Positions 1 through 7,636 of a stretch of DNA of 64,000 nucleotides are shown one piece after another. The notes under the pieces were generated by a model that did not search any database, was not told the origin of the DNA, and saw nothing but the letters and a program-made list of their open reading frames with translations. The stretch is from Nocardioides okcheonensis. Lineage in GTDB: Bacteria; Actinomycetota; Actinomycetes; Propionibacteriales; Nocardioidaceae. The stretch lies in assembly GCF_020991065.1 (NCBI RefSeq), contig NZ_CP087710.1:806001-870000 (forward strand), written 5' to 3'. The translations under genes were made by a program, and so were the position numbers. Positions within the stretch are counted from its first letter, which is position 1, and each line of letters begins with the position of its first letter.

Positions 1-169
1 CCATCGACGACGCCGCGGAGTCGGTCTGCCGCGCGGGCCCGGCGAGGTCCAGGGTGCCGTCGTGGACGGCGTGGCCGGCCCAGACCCACAGCACCAGCCA
101 GGCGACGAACAGGAGGTCGGCCACCACCTGGCGCGTGCGGCGGCCCGGCGAGTCGGCGAAGAGCTTCAT
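1..169 (-). CDS. Membrane protein, N-terminal 56 residues only (runs off the window)
   Basis: Read on the minus strand, an ATG at 169 opens a frame that continues without a stop to the window edge. The visible part begins MKLFADSPGRRTRQVVADLL, then a hydrophobic, tryptophan-rich stretch at about residues 18-36 that should be a membrane segment, then a polar tail (HDGTLDLAGPARQTDSAASS). The pattern fits a small conserved actinobacterial membrane protein with a second helix expected in the missing part. No function is known to me. It lies upstream of, and is codirectional with, nothing else visible; the decarboxylase gene at 222-1658 ends 53 bases before its start. Confidence 0.6.
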   Translation of the reverse strand, partial: MKLFADSPGRRTRQVVADLLFVAWLVLWVWAGHAVHDGTLDLAGPARQTDSAASSM

Positions 170-221
170 GTCGTGCACCCTCCCAGACACCCCGCCGAGT
201 GGGCAGGAAGGTGCTGCGGAC

Positions 222-1658
222 TCAGCGGGCGGCGGCCGCCTGGAGCGCGCGCCAGGTGCGGTCGACGTCGGCCTCGGTGGTGCGCCAACTGCCGACCGCG
301 ATGCGGATCGCCGCACGTCCCTCGACGACGGTGTGGCTGAGGTAGGCCTCGCCGGAGGCGTTGACGGCCTCCATCGCCGCGAGCGTCTGCTCGTCCCCGG
401 CGCGGAGGCGGAACACGACCAGCGACAGCGACGGCTCGGTCACCATCTCGAACCGGTCGTCGGCCGCCACGTGGTCGGCCACCCGCCGCGCCAGCTCGAC
501 GCCGGACCGCACATGGGCGCGCAACCCCTCCAGCCCGTAGGTGCGCAGCACCGCCCAGAGCTTGAGCGCCCGGAACCGGCGTCCGAGCTGCGGGTGCCAG
601 TCCCGGTAGTCCACGACCGCGCCCGACTCGGTCGCGGCGTTGCGGAGGTACTCCGGGAGGATCGAGAGCGCGCCCGTGAGCGCGGCCCGGTCCCGCACCC
701 AGAACGTGCTGCAGTCGAAGGTCGTCAGCAGCCACTTGTGCGGGTTGGTGACGAACGAGTCGACGTCCTCGACGCCCCTCAGGTGGTCGCGGAGCTCGGG
801 GCACACGGCCGCCACGCCCGCCCACGCGGCGTCGACGTGGACCCACAGGTCGTCGTGCCCACGGGCCACCTCCACGACGGCGGCGACGTCGTCGGTCGCG
901 CCGGTGGACGTGGAGCCGGACGCGACGTGCACCATCACCGGCCGGCGGCCCTCGGCCACGTCGGCGGCGAGCGCGTCGCGCAGCGCGTCCACGTCCATCG
1001 CCTGGGTGACCGGGTCGACGCGCACCGTGCGCACGGACTCCTCCCCCAGCCCGGCCATCATCGCCGCCTTGACCAGCGACGAGTGCGCCTGCGTGGAGCC
1101 GTGGACGGTCCACCGCTCCAGTCCCGTGCCGTGGCGGCGTACGTCGCCTCCGCTGGCGCGGTGCAGCGCGGCCAGCAGCGCGGTCAGGGTCGCGGTGGAG
1201 GCGGTGTCCTGGATGACGCCGCCGCCGGGGCCGTCGTTGCGGAACGCCGCGGGCAGGCCCAGCGCCTCGCCGAACCAGTCGAGGACGACCTGCTCCACCT
1301 CGGTCACCGCCGGGCTGGTGGCCCAGATCATCCCCTGCGCGCCGATGCCGCTGGAGAGCAGGTCGCCGAGGATCGCCGCGGGCGAGGAGTTGGCCGGGAA
1401 GTAGGCGAGGAACCGCGGGTGCTGCCAGTGGGTGAGGCCGGGCACGACGACGCGGTCGAGGTCGGCGAGCACCGCGTCGAACGGCTCCCCCTGCTCCGGC
1501 GCCGACGCGGGGAGCAGCGCGCGGACGTCACCCGGGGCGACCTGCGAGCGCACCGGGAGGTCGTCGAGCGAGGCCCAGTAGTCGGCGATCCAGTCGATGG
1601 CCGCGTGGCCCTGGCGGCGGAACTCCTCGGGCGACATGTGCCCCGGCTGGTCTGGCAT
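222..1658 (-). CDS. Pyridoxal-phosphate-dependent amino acid decarboxylase (aromatic-L-amino-acid decarboxylase family)
   Basis: 478 residues, full length for group II PLP decarboxylases (DOPA/tryptophan/glutamate decarboxylase type). It would remove the alpha-carboxylate of an amino acid to give an amine. The N-terminus has the family signature HWQHPRFLAYFPANSSPAAI (about 77-96), a PLP-contacting HVDAAWAG (aspartate of the pyridine nitrogen) and TNPHKW, whose lysine near residue 307 should hold the cofactor. Substrate cannot be read from sequence; aromatic amino acids are the commonest for this length. The ATG at 1658 follows a TACGTT box (1665-1670) by 6 nt, so the transcript is probably leaderless. 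No pathway partner is adjacent. Confidence 0.88.
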   Translation of the reverse strand: MPDQPGHMSPEEFRRQGHAAIDWIADYWASLDDLPVRSQVAPGDVRALLPASAPEQGEPFDAVLADLDRVVVPGLTHWQHPRFLAYFPANSSPAAILGDLLSSGIGAQGMIWATSPAVTEVEQVVLDWFGEALGLPAAFRNDGPGGGVIQDTASTATLTALLAALHRASGGDVRRHGTGLERWTVHGSTQAHSSLVKAAMMAGLGEESVRTVRVDPVTQAMDVDALRDALAADVAEGRRPVMVHVASGSTSTGATDDVAAVVEVARGHDDLWVHVDAAWAGVAAVCPELRDHLRGVEDVDSFVTNPHKWLLTTFDCSTFWVRDRAALTGALSILPEYLRNAATESGAVVDYRDWHPQLGRRFRALKLWAVLRTYGLEGLRAHVRSGVELARRVADHVAADDRFEMVTEPSLSLVVFRLRAGDEQTLAAMEAVNASGEAYLSHTVVEGRAAIRIAVGSWRTTEADVDRTWRALQAAAAR

Positions 1659-1755
1659 GGCCCGAACGTACCGGGGCAGGTCGGGTGCGCGTACTCAGTG
1701 CGGATCGGGTAGCACGACAGGTCCGCGCGCCGGCCCCCGCGAGCAGGCTTCTGCC

Positions 1756-2049
1756 ATGCCCTCCAAGACCGACACCACCGCCAAGAACACCGCCGCCTTC
1801 GCCCTGCAGGCCACCATCTCCTTCGGTGCCTCGCTCTTCGCCATGCTGGTCGCCATCTACTTCATGGACGCGGACCCGTGGATCAAGGGCTTCCTCGCCC
1901 TCGGCACGCTCTACCTGACGACCTCGACCTTCACGCTCGCCAAGGTCGTGCGCGACCAGCAGGAGGACGCACGGGTCTTCCACCGCCTCGATCAGGCCCG
2001 CGTCGACAAGCTGCTCGCCGAGCACGACCCCTTCAAGTCCGTCTCCTGA
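1756..2049 (+). CDS. YiaA/YiaB-type two-helix membrane protein
   Basis: 97 residues. After a short polar start (MPSKTDTTAKNTAAF) come two hydrophobic helices at about 14-36 and 41-62, the second ending TSTFTLAKVVRDQQE, which is the hallmark of the YiaA/YiaB two-helix domain. The C-terminus is charged and probably cytoplasmic. Function of the family is unknown. The ATG at 1756 was preferred over longer in-frame starts because homologues begin a few residues before the first helix. A strong hairpin follows the stop. Confidence 0.82.
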   Translation: MPSKTDTTAKNTAAFALQATISFGASLFAMLVAIYFMDADPWIKGFLALGTLYLTTSTFTLAKVVRDQQEDARVFHRLDQARVDKLLAEHDPFKSVS

Positions 2050-2059
2050 CACACGCTGA

Positions 2060-2090
2060 CCGGGCACTTCCTCGCAGAGGAGGTGCCCGG
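2060..2090. terminator. Hairpin terminator between convergent genes
   Basis: A 14-bp stem (CCGGGCACTTCCTC pairing with GAGGAGGTGCCCGG, one G-T wobble) with a 3-nt loop sits 10 bases after the YiaA-like stop and before the end of the convergent acyl-CoA dehydrogenase. No long T tract follows, which is usual in high-GC genomes. It could serve both directions. Confidence 0.6.
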
Positions 2091-2131
2091 TCCTTGCGTG
2101 TGGTCTGGCGAGGAAGGGGGGGAGGTCAGTG

Positions 2132-3346
2132 CTATTTCAGCTGAGCGCTGGTCAGCCCGAGGATCCGCCGCGCGACGATCAGCTGCTGGATCTGCTGGGT
2201 GCCCTCGAAGATGTCGAGGATCTTGGAGTCGCGCGCCCACTTCTCGAGCAGCTCCACCTCGCTGTAGCCGAGCGTGCCGCACAGCTCGACGCAGGAGAGC
2301 GTGACGTCGGACCCGACCCGGCCGGCCTTCGCCTTGGCCATCGAGGCCTCCAGCGAGTTGGGCCTGCGGTTGTCGGCCATCCAGGCCGCCTGCATCATCA
2401 GCAGCTGCGCGCCCTCCCAGTCGGCCTCGAGCCGCAGGAACGTCGCGGCCGCGGCGCTCTGCAGCTGCGCGGGCCGGTCGTGGTCGACGACCACGCCTGC
2501 CTGCTCGAGCAGGTCGCGGGTCAGGTCGAGCGACGCCCGGGCACACCCGACCGCCATCGCGGCCACCAGCGGGCGGGTGTTGTCGAAGGTCGCCATCGCT
2601 CCCGCGAAACCGGACTTCACGTCGATCTCGGGCGAGCCGAGCAGGTCCTCGGCCGGCACGCGACAGTCGGTGAAGGTGATCGCAGCGGTGTCGGAGGCGC
2701 GGATGCCGAGCTTGTGCTCGAGCCGCTCGACCGTGAGGCCCGGGTTGTCCTTGCGGACCAGGAACGACTTGATCGCGGCCCGGCCCAGGTCCCGGTCGAG
2801 CGTCGCCCACACCACCACGCTGTCCGCGCGGTCGCCCGACGTGACGTAGATCTTCTCGCCGTTGATGACGTACTCGTCCCCGTCGCGCACCGCCGTGGTG
2901 GTGATGCTGGCCGAGTCGGACCCGGTGCCGGGCTCGGTGATCGCCATCGCCGCCCACGTGCCGCGGTAGCGCTCGAGCTGCTCCTCCGTGGCGACCGACG
3001 CGATGGCCGAGTTGCCCAGTCCCTGGCGCGGCATCGACAGCAGCAGTGCGACGTCGCCCCAGCACATCTCGGCGACCGAGAGCACCGAGGCGAGGTTGGC
3101 GCCGTTGCGGACCCGGCCGTCGTCGGGTCCGTCCGCACGGCGTACGCCCCCCGCGCCGGCGCCGCTGCTGGCGCCGGACTCGGAGACGCCGTCGATCAGC
3201 GCGGCGAGCATGTCGAGCTCCTTGGGGTACGCGTGCTCGGCGCGGTCGTAGGTCCGTGAGATCGGCCGCAGCATGTTCATCGCCAGCTGGTGGGCCTGGT
3301 CGATGAGCGTGGCGTGCTTCTTGGGGGTCTCCAGGTTGATCGCCAT
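2132..3346 (-). CDS. Acyl-CoA dehydrogenase, second gene of a coupled pair
   Basis: 404 residues. Flavin-dependent oxidation of acyl-CoA to trans-2-enoyl-CoA in beta-oxidation or a related catabolic route. The middle domain shows AMAITEPGTGSDSASI (FAD/substrate loop) and the C-terminal domain ends KILDIFEGTQQIQQLIVARR, with the glutamate of FEGT in the position of the catalytic base. An N-terminal insertion rich in Gly/Ser (about 53-80) is unusual. The ATG at 3346 shares one base with the TGA of the upstream dehydrogenase (TGATG), so the two are translationally coupled and may form a mixed complex. Chain length preference is unknown. Confidence 0.9.
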   Translation of the reverse strand: MAINLETPKKHATLIDQAHQLAMNMLRPISRTYDRAEHAYPKELDMLAALIDGVSESGASSGAGAGGVRRADGPDDGRVRNGANLASVLSVAEMCWGDVALLLSMPRQGLGNSAIASVATEEQLERYRGTWAAMAITEPGTGSDSASITTTAVRDGDEYVINGEKIYVTSGDRADSVVVWATLDRDLGRAAIKSFLVRKDNPGLTVERLEHKLGIRASDTAAITFTDCRVPAEDLLGSPEIDVKSGFAGAMATFDNTRPLVAAMAVGCARASLDLTRDLLEQAGVVVDHDRPAQLQSAAAATFLRLEADWEGAQLLMMQAAWMADNRRPNSLEASMAKAKAGRVGSDVTLSCVELCGTLGYSEVELLEKWARDSKILDIFEGTQQIQQLIVARRILGLTSAQLK

Positions 3347-4707
3347 CAGACCAGCACCGCACCTTCCATGACACCGATGGCGCGCAGGTCGCGGTACCAC
3401 CGTTCGACGGGGTGTTCCTTGACGAAGCCGTGGCCGCCGAGCAGCTGGACGCCGTCGAGGCCGATCCGCATCCCCTTCTCCGCGCACAGCTGGCGCGCGA
3501 GCCCGACCTCGCGGGCGAAGTCGTCGCCGCGGGCGGCGCGGCTCGCGGCCTTCCAGGTGAGCAGCCGCATCGCCTGCAGCTCAATGGCGATGTCGGCGAC
3601 CATGAACGCCACCGACTGGCGGTGGCTGATCGGCTCACCGAAGGCCACGCGCTCGTTGACGTAGGCCGACACGTGGTCGAGGACGGCCTGGGCGGTGCCG
3701 ACCGCAAGGGCGCACCACGCGAGCCGGGACAGCCGTACGCACTCGGTGTGGGCCCGCCCGTCGGTGTCGCCGAGCAGCGCGTCGGCGGGCAGCCGGACGC
3801 CCGTGAGGTGCAGCCGGGACAGGCTGGCCGCACGCAGGCCCATCGACGGGTCGGCCTCGACCTCGAGCCCGGCCGTGCCGGACTCGACCAGGAACAGCGC
3901 GGGCACGCCGTCGAGGGCCGCGGACACCACGAACAGCTCGGCCTCCGCGCCGCGGACCACCGCCGACTTCACGCCGTCGAGGACGAATCCGTCGCCGTCG
4001 CGGGTCGCCGTGGTGGCGGGCGCGAGCGCGTCGAAGAGGACCGTGGGCTCGGCCAGGCAGAGCGCGGCGGCGGGGACGTCGTCACCGGTGAAGGCCGGCA
4101 GGTAGGTCTGCTGCTGGGCGTCGGTGCCCCACAGGCCGAGCGCGGTCGCGACCGCGCCGGGCGCGAGCGACGCGACGGCGAGCCCCATGTCGCCCTTCGC
4201 CAGCGCCTCCGCGACCAGCGTCCCGGCCATCGCCGAGCGCTCCTCGAGGATCCCGCCGAGGGACTCGGGCACGCCGAGGACCGGGATCCCGACCTCGCGC
4301 GTGGCGGCGAGCACCTCGGGTGGCGCGGCGCAGGCGTCGTCGGCCGCCGACGCGGCCGGTCGCAGCACCTCGGCCGCCAGCTCGGTGACGACGTCGACGA
4401 GCATCTGCTCGTCCTCGGTGGGGGTGAGGTCGAAGACCCCGCGGGCGGACGCGGCGGCGGGTCGCGCGCCGGGCGAGCGTCGGCCGGCGCGGGCGAAGGT
4501 CCGCCCCGCCGCGGTCGCGGCCCGGAAGCCGCCGCGCGTCGACACGTAGACGGCCTGCTCGGCCTGGCGGCGCAGCCCCACGCGGTCGATCAGGTCGCTC
4601 TGCGCGAGCCGGTTGACCGCGGCGACGGCGTAGCCGATCGGGTCGCGGGTCTCCCGGGAGGACAAGCCGTGGCGACCGCCGGGCCGGAGACTGCTGAGGA
4701 GGGACAT
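3346..4707 (-). CDS. Acyl-CoA dehydrogenase, first gene of a coupled pair
   Basis: 453 residues. About 115 N-terminal residues, low in recognisable motifs and rich in Arg/Ala, precede a normal dehydrogenase fold starting near FDLTPTEDEQMLVDVVTELA. The C-terminal part has CAEKGMRIGLDGVQLLGGHG and ends early at GVMEGAVLV, just after the glutamate that matches the catalytic YEG position. The N-terminal extension and the clipped C-terminus differ from its partner at 2132-3346, which suggests division of labour in a heteromer, though this is inference. The ATG at 4707 follows a TACATT box by 6 nt, overlapped by a palindrome, so expression is probably repressor-controlled. Confidence 0.87.
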   Translation of the reverse strand: MSLLSSLRPGGRHGLSSRETRDPIGYAVAAVNRLAQSDLIDRVGLRRQAEQAVYVSTRGGFRAATAAGRTFARAGRRSPGARPAAASARGVFDLTPTEDEQMLVDVVTELAAEVLRPAASAADDACAAPPEVLAATREVGIPVLGVPESLGGILEERSAMAGTLVAEALAKGDMGLAVASLAPGAVATALGLWGTDAQQQTYLPAFTGDDVPAAALCLAEPTVLFDALAPATTATRDGDGFVLDGVKSAVVRGAEAELFVVSAALDGVPALFLVESGTAGLEVEADPSMGLRAASLSRLHLTGVRLPADALLGDTDGRAHTECVRLSRLAWCALAVGTAQAVLDHVSAYVNERVAFGEPISHRQSVAFMVADIAIELQAMRLLTWKAASRAARGDDFAREVGLARQLCAEKGMRIGLDGVQLLGGHGFVKEHPVERWYRDLRAIGVMEGAVLV

Positions 4708-4713
4708 GGTGCC

Positions 4714-4732
4714 AATGTAACTGTGAGTTACA
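4714..4732 (-). promoter_or_regulatory. Leaderless promoter overlapped by a palindromic operator
   Basis: On the minus strand TACATT (4719-4714) stands 6 nt before the dehydrogenase ATG. A perfect inverted repeat TGTAAC-N5-GTTACA covers 4716-4732 and so overlaps this -10 box. Length and symmetry suit a dimeric TetR- or GntR-type repressor of fatty acid catabolism; the regulator is not in the window. Confidence 0.6.
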
Positions 4733-4782
4733 GACTCCACCAGAGGGCACCCCGTGGCGCAGGTCACCCCACCCCCGCTCGG

Positions 4783-4788
4783 TACGAT
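4783..4788 (+). promoter_or_regulatory. -10 box of a leaderless def transcript
   Basis: TACGAT ends 7 nt before the ATG at 4796, so transcription should begin at or next to the start codon. No Shine-Dalgarno sequence is present. This decides for the 4796 start over an upstream in-frame GTG at 4754, which would lie upstream of the box. Confidence 0.55.
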
Positions 4789-4795
4789 CGTCCGC

Positions 4796-5410
4796 ATGCC
4801 CGACGAGCCGACCGCCCCCACCGACGACGTCCGGGCCCCGCACGGCCCCCTGCCCACCGGCGGCACCGTGCGCCCGATCACCCGCTGGGGAACGCCCGTG
4901 ATGCACGCCCCGCAGCAGCAGGTCACGGCGTACGACGACGCGCTCGCCACGCTGGCCGCCGACATGGTCGCCACGATGTACGCCGCCGACGGGGTCGGCC
5001 TGGCCGCCTGCCAGGTCGGTGAGGACGTCGCGATGTTCGTCTTCGACTGCCCCGACGACGACGGGGTGCGCACCGTCGGCGTGGTGTGCAACCCGGTCCT
5101 CACGCTCCCCGAGGGGCGCGAGCGGCGCCTCGACGACGACGACGAGGGATGCCTGTCCTTCCCCGGCTCGTTCGAGCCCTGCCCGCGGCCCGACTGGGCG
5201 CGGGTCGACGGCACCGGCCTCGACGGCGAGCCGGTCACCTTCGAGGGAACGGGCCTGCTGGCGCGCTGCCTGCAGCACGAGACCGACCACACCCTCGGCA
5301 CGGTCTTCGGCGACCGGTTGTCGGCCAAGTCCCGCAAGCGGCTGGGCAAGAAGCACGACGCCGCCGCGGAGGACTACCCGCTGACCTGGCCCGCCGAGCA
5401 GACCGGCTGA
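4796..5410 (+). CDS. def: Peptide deformylase
   Basis: 204 residues. Removes the formyl group from the N-terminal methionine of new proteins in the cytoplasm, using a bound metal. All three family motifs are present: GVGLAACQVG (from about 67), EGCLS (about 117) whose cysteine is a metal ligand, and HETDH (about 161-165) with the two histidine ligands and catalytic glutamate. About 40 residues precede the core, and a basic tail (SAKSRKRLGKKH) follows. It is followed after 14 bases by an rRNA methylase gene, so both are probably in one translation-related operon. Confidence 0.95.
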   Translation: MPDEPTAPTDDVRAPHGPLPTGGTVRPITRWGTPVMHAPQQQVTAYDDALATLAADMVATMYAADGVGLAACQVGEDVAMFVFDCPDDDGVRTVGVVCNPVLTLPEGRERRLDDDDEGCLSFPGSFEPCPRPDWARVDGTGLDGEPVTFEGTGLLARCLQHETDHTLGTVFGDRLSAKSRKRLGKKHDAAAEDYPLTWPAEQTG

Positions 5411-5424
5411 GGGCCCGCGCCGCG

Positions 5425-6216
5425 ATGAACGACCTGCGCATCACCCGTGAGAACGCGCGCTTCCAGCAGTGGGAGGCGTTGCTGACCAACCGCTCCAAGC
5501 GGCACCGCAACCGTGAGTTCCTCGTCCAGGGCGTCCGCCCCGTCACCCGGGCGGTCGCCGAGGGCTGGACCGTGCGCCAGCTGCTGCGCTCCGAGGACTC
5601 GACCTCCGCCTGGGCCGAGGAGATGTGGGCCACGACCGCGGCCGAGCGCGTCGCGCTGGCCCCGCAGCTCCACGCCCGGCTCAGCGGCAAGGACGGCGCC
5701 GAGCTGGTGGCGGTCGTCGAGATGCCCGAGGACGGGGTCGCCCGGCTCGCCGACTCGGCGCGCCCGCACGGGCCGGTCGTCGTCTTCGACCGCCCGACCA
5801 GCCCCGGCAACATCGGCACCCTGGCCCGCTCCGCCGACGCGTTCGGGGCCTCGGCGCTCGTCGTCACCGGCCACGCCGCCGACCCCTACGACCCGCAGTC
5901 GGTGCGGGCCAGCACGGGGTCCCTCTTCGCGCTCACCGTCCTCCGCGTCCCCGGGCCCGGCCCGGTCGTCGAGCACGCCCACGCCCACGGCTACCGCATC
6001 GTCGGCACCGACGAGGAGGGCACCGACCTCGGCTCGGTCGACCTGTCGGGACGGGTGGTCGTGGTGGTCGGCAACGAGACCCACGGGCTCTCCTCGTCGT
6101 GGCGCACGGTCTGCGACGACGTCGCGAGCATCGCGATGGTCGGGTCCGCGTCGTCCCTCAACGCCGCCGTGGCGGGCTCGCTGGTCCTCCACGAAGCCCT
6201 GCGGCAGCGCGGCTGA
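5425..6216 (+). CDS. TrmH/SpoU-family RNA 2'-O-methyltransferase
   Basis: 263 residues. Transfers methyl from S-adenosylmethionine to a ribose 2'-OH of rRNA or tRNA. An N-terminal substrate-binding region (RENARFQQWEALLTNRSKRH) precedes a SPOUT knot with motif 1 SPGNIGTLARSADAFG, motif 2 VVVVGNETHGLS and motif 3 SSLNAAVAGSLVLHEAL. The exact target base is not predictable. It begins 14 bases after def and is followed after 9 bases by the DedA gene, so the three look like one transcription unit. Confidence 0.88.
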   Translation: MNDLRITRENARFQQWEALLTNRSKRHRNREFLVQGVRPVTRAVAEGWTVRQLLRSEDSTSAWAEEMWATTAAERVALAPQLHARLSGKDGAELVAVVEMPEDGVARLADSARPHGPVVVFDRPTSPGNIGTLARSADAFGASALVVTGHAADPYDPQSVRASTGSLFALTVLRVPGPGPVVEHAHAHGYRIVGTDEEGTDLGSVDLSGRVVVVVGNETHGLSSSWRTVCDDVASIAMVGSASSLNAAVAGSLVLHEALRQRG

Positions 6217-6225
6217 GGGCGGGAG

Positions 6226-6861
6226 ATGGAAGCCGTCCTCGACTGGGTCGTCCTGGTCATGCGCACCATCGGCTCGCCCGGCGTCGGCCTGGCGACCGCG
6301 CTCGAGACCGTGTTCCCGCCCGTGCCGAGCGAGCTGGTGCTGCCGCTCGCGGGCTACACCGCCAGCCAGGGCCACTACGGGCTGGTGGCGGCGATCGCCT
6401 GGGCGACCGCGGGCTCGCTCGTGGGCGCGCTGGTGCTCTACTGGCTCGGCGCGGCGTGGGGGCTGGAACGGATCTGCCGGCTCGCCGACCGGGTCCCGCT
6501 GGTGCACGCCGACGACGTACGCCGCTCGGTGGCGTGGTTCGGCGCGCACGGCCGCTCGGCGGTGTTCTTCGGCCGGCTGGTCCCGGGCGTGCGCAGCCTG
6601 GTGTCCATCCCCGCAGGCCTCGACCGGATGCCGCTGCCCACGTTCTGCCTCTACACCACGCTCGGCAGCCTGCTCTGGAACGCGGCGCTGATCCTCGCCG
6701 GCTACGAGCTGGGCGCGCAGTGGCACGTCGTGGAGGGCTACGTCGGACCCGTGAGCAACGTGGTCTACGTGCTGGTGGCGATCGTGCTGGTGGTGGTGGC
6801 GGCCCGGAGGCTGCGCCACCGCGTCACCGGCGCGCGGCGGCGTAGCACGCCACCGCAGTAG
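6226..6861 (+). CDS. DedA/VTT-family membrane protein
   Basis: 211 residues. DedA proteins are inner-membrane proteins linked to lipid (undecaprenyl phosphate or phospholipid) translocation and envelope homeostasis. Seen here: the family start ALETVFPPVPSELVLPLAGY, a re-entrant G-rich stretch, FFGRLVPGVRSLVSIPAGL (the conserved F-x-G-R-x-x-P-x-x-R segment), and two strongly hydrophobic C-terminal helices ending in an arginine-rich tail. The last 38 bases overlap the convergent methylase gene. Substrate is unknown. Confidence 0.88.
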   Translation: MEAVLDWVVLVMRTIGSPGVGLATALETVFPPVPSELVLPLAGYTASQGHYGLVAAIAWATAGSLVGALVLYWLGAAWGLERICRLADRVPLVHADDVRRSVAWFGAHGRSAVFFGRLVPGVRSLVSIPAGLDRMPLPTFCLYTTLGSLLWNAALILAGYELGAQWHVVEGYVGPVSNVVYVLVAIVLVVVAARRLRHRVTGARRRSTPPQ

Positions 6862-7636
6862 CGGCGGCGACGTTGAGGGAGTCGATGCCGGCGCGCATCG
6901 GGATGATCGCGCGGCGGTCGGCGGACGCCTCCCAGCGCGCGGAGAGGCCGTGGCCCTCGGAGCCGAGCACCAGTGCGAGCCGGTCCACCCCGGCGACCGC
7001 GTCCTCGATCGGCACCGAGTCGGGCGACAGGGTGAGCGCGACGGTGGTGAAGCCGCGGCGCGCGAGGTCCGGCAGCGCGTCGTACCAGTCCGGGAGCCGG
7101 GTCCACGGAGTCGTGAACACCGCTCCCATCCCGACCTTGACCGCGCGGCGGTAGAGCGGGTCGGCGCACCGCGGCGCCAGCAGGACCGCGTCGAAGCCGA
7201 GCGCCGCCCCGGAGCGGAAGATCGCGCCGACGTTGGTGTGGTCGACGAGGTCCTCGAGGACCAGCACCGACCGCGCACCCGCCAGCACGTCGTCGACCGA
7301 CGGCAGCACCCGCCGCTCGAGGGAGGCCAGTGCGCCGCGGTGGACGTGGAAGCCGGTGACCTGCTCGATCAGTGCCTCGGACAGCACGAAGCAGGGAGCG
7401 TCCCCGTCGCCGATCACGTCACCGAGGCCGTCGAGCCAGCGCGGGGCCATCAGGAACGAGCGCGGCCGGTGGCCGGCCTCGACCGCGCGGCGGACCACCT
7501 TCTCGCCCTCGGCGAGGAACAGCCCGTGCTCGGCCTCGAGCGACTTGCGCAGCTCCACGTCGCGCAGGTCGCGGTAGTCGGCGAGGCGGGGGTCGTCCGG
7601 GTCGTCGATCTCGATGGTGCGGAGCGGGTCAGCCAC
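6824..7636 (-). CDS. Second TrmH/SpoU-family RNA 2'-O-methyltransferase
   Basis: 270 residues. Same fold as the methylase at 5425-6216 but of a different subgroup: an N-terminal L30e-like region (about 25-115) precedes VDHTNVGAIFRSGAALGFDA, LVLGSEGHGLSARW and MRAGIDSLNVAAATAVACY. The target RNA is unknown. The GTG at 7636 lies within the end of the siroheme synthase gene (8-base overlap), so it is translated by coupling to that gene. It runs convergently into the DedA gene. Confidence 0.87.
   Translation of the reverse strand: MADPLRTIEIDDPDDPRLADYRDLRDVELRKSLEAEHGLFLAEGEKVVRRAVEAGHRPRSFLMAPRWLDGLGDVIGDGDAPCFVLSEALIEQVTGFHVHRGALASLERRVLPSVDDVLAGARSVLVLEDLVDHTNVGAIFRSGAALGFDAVLLAPRCADPLYRRAVKVGMGAVFTTPWTRLPDWYDALPDLARRGFTTVALTLSPDSVPIEDAVAGVDRLALVLGSEGHGLSARWEASADRRAIIPMRAGIDSLNVAAATAVACYAAARR

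Noticed and set aside
54..1712. 552-codon open frame on the plus strand
   Set aside because: Antisense to the PLP decarboxylase. Composition is Arg/Gly/Val-rich, as expected when a high-GC gene is read from the other strand, and no domain is visible.
4754..4795. Upstream GTG start for peptide deformylase
   Set aside because: It would place the start upstream of the -10 box (4783-4788). The added residues are not part of the family.
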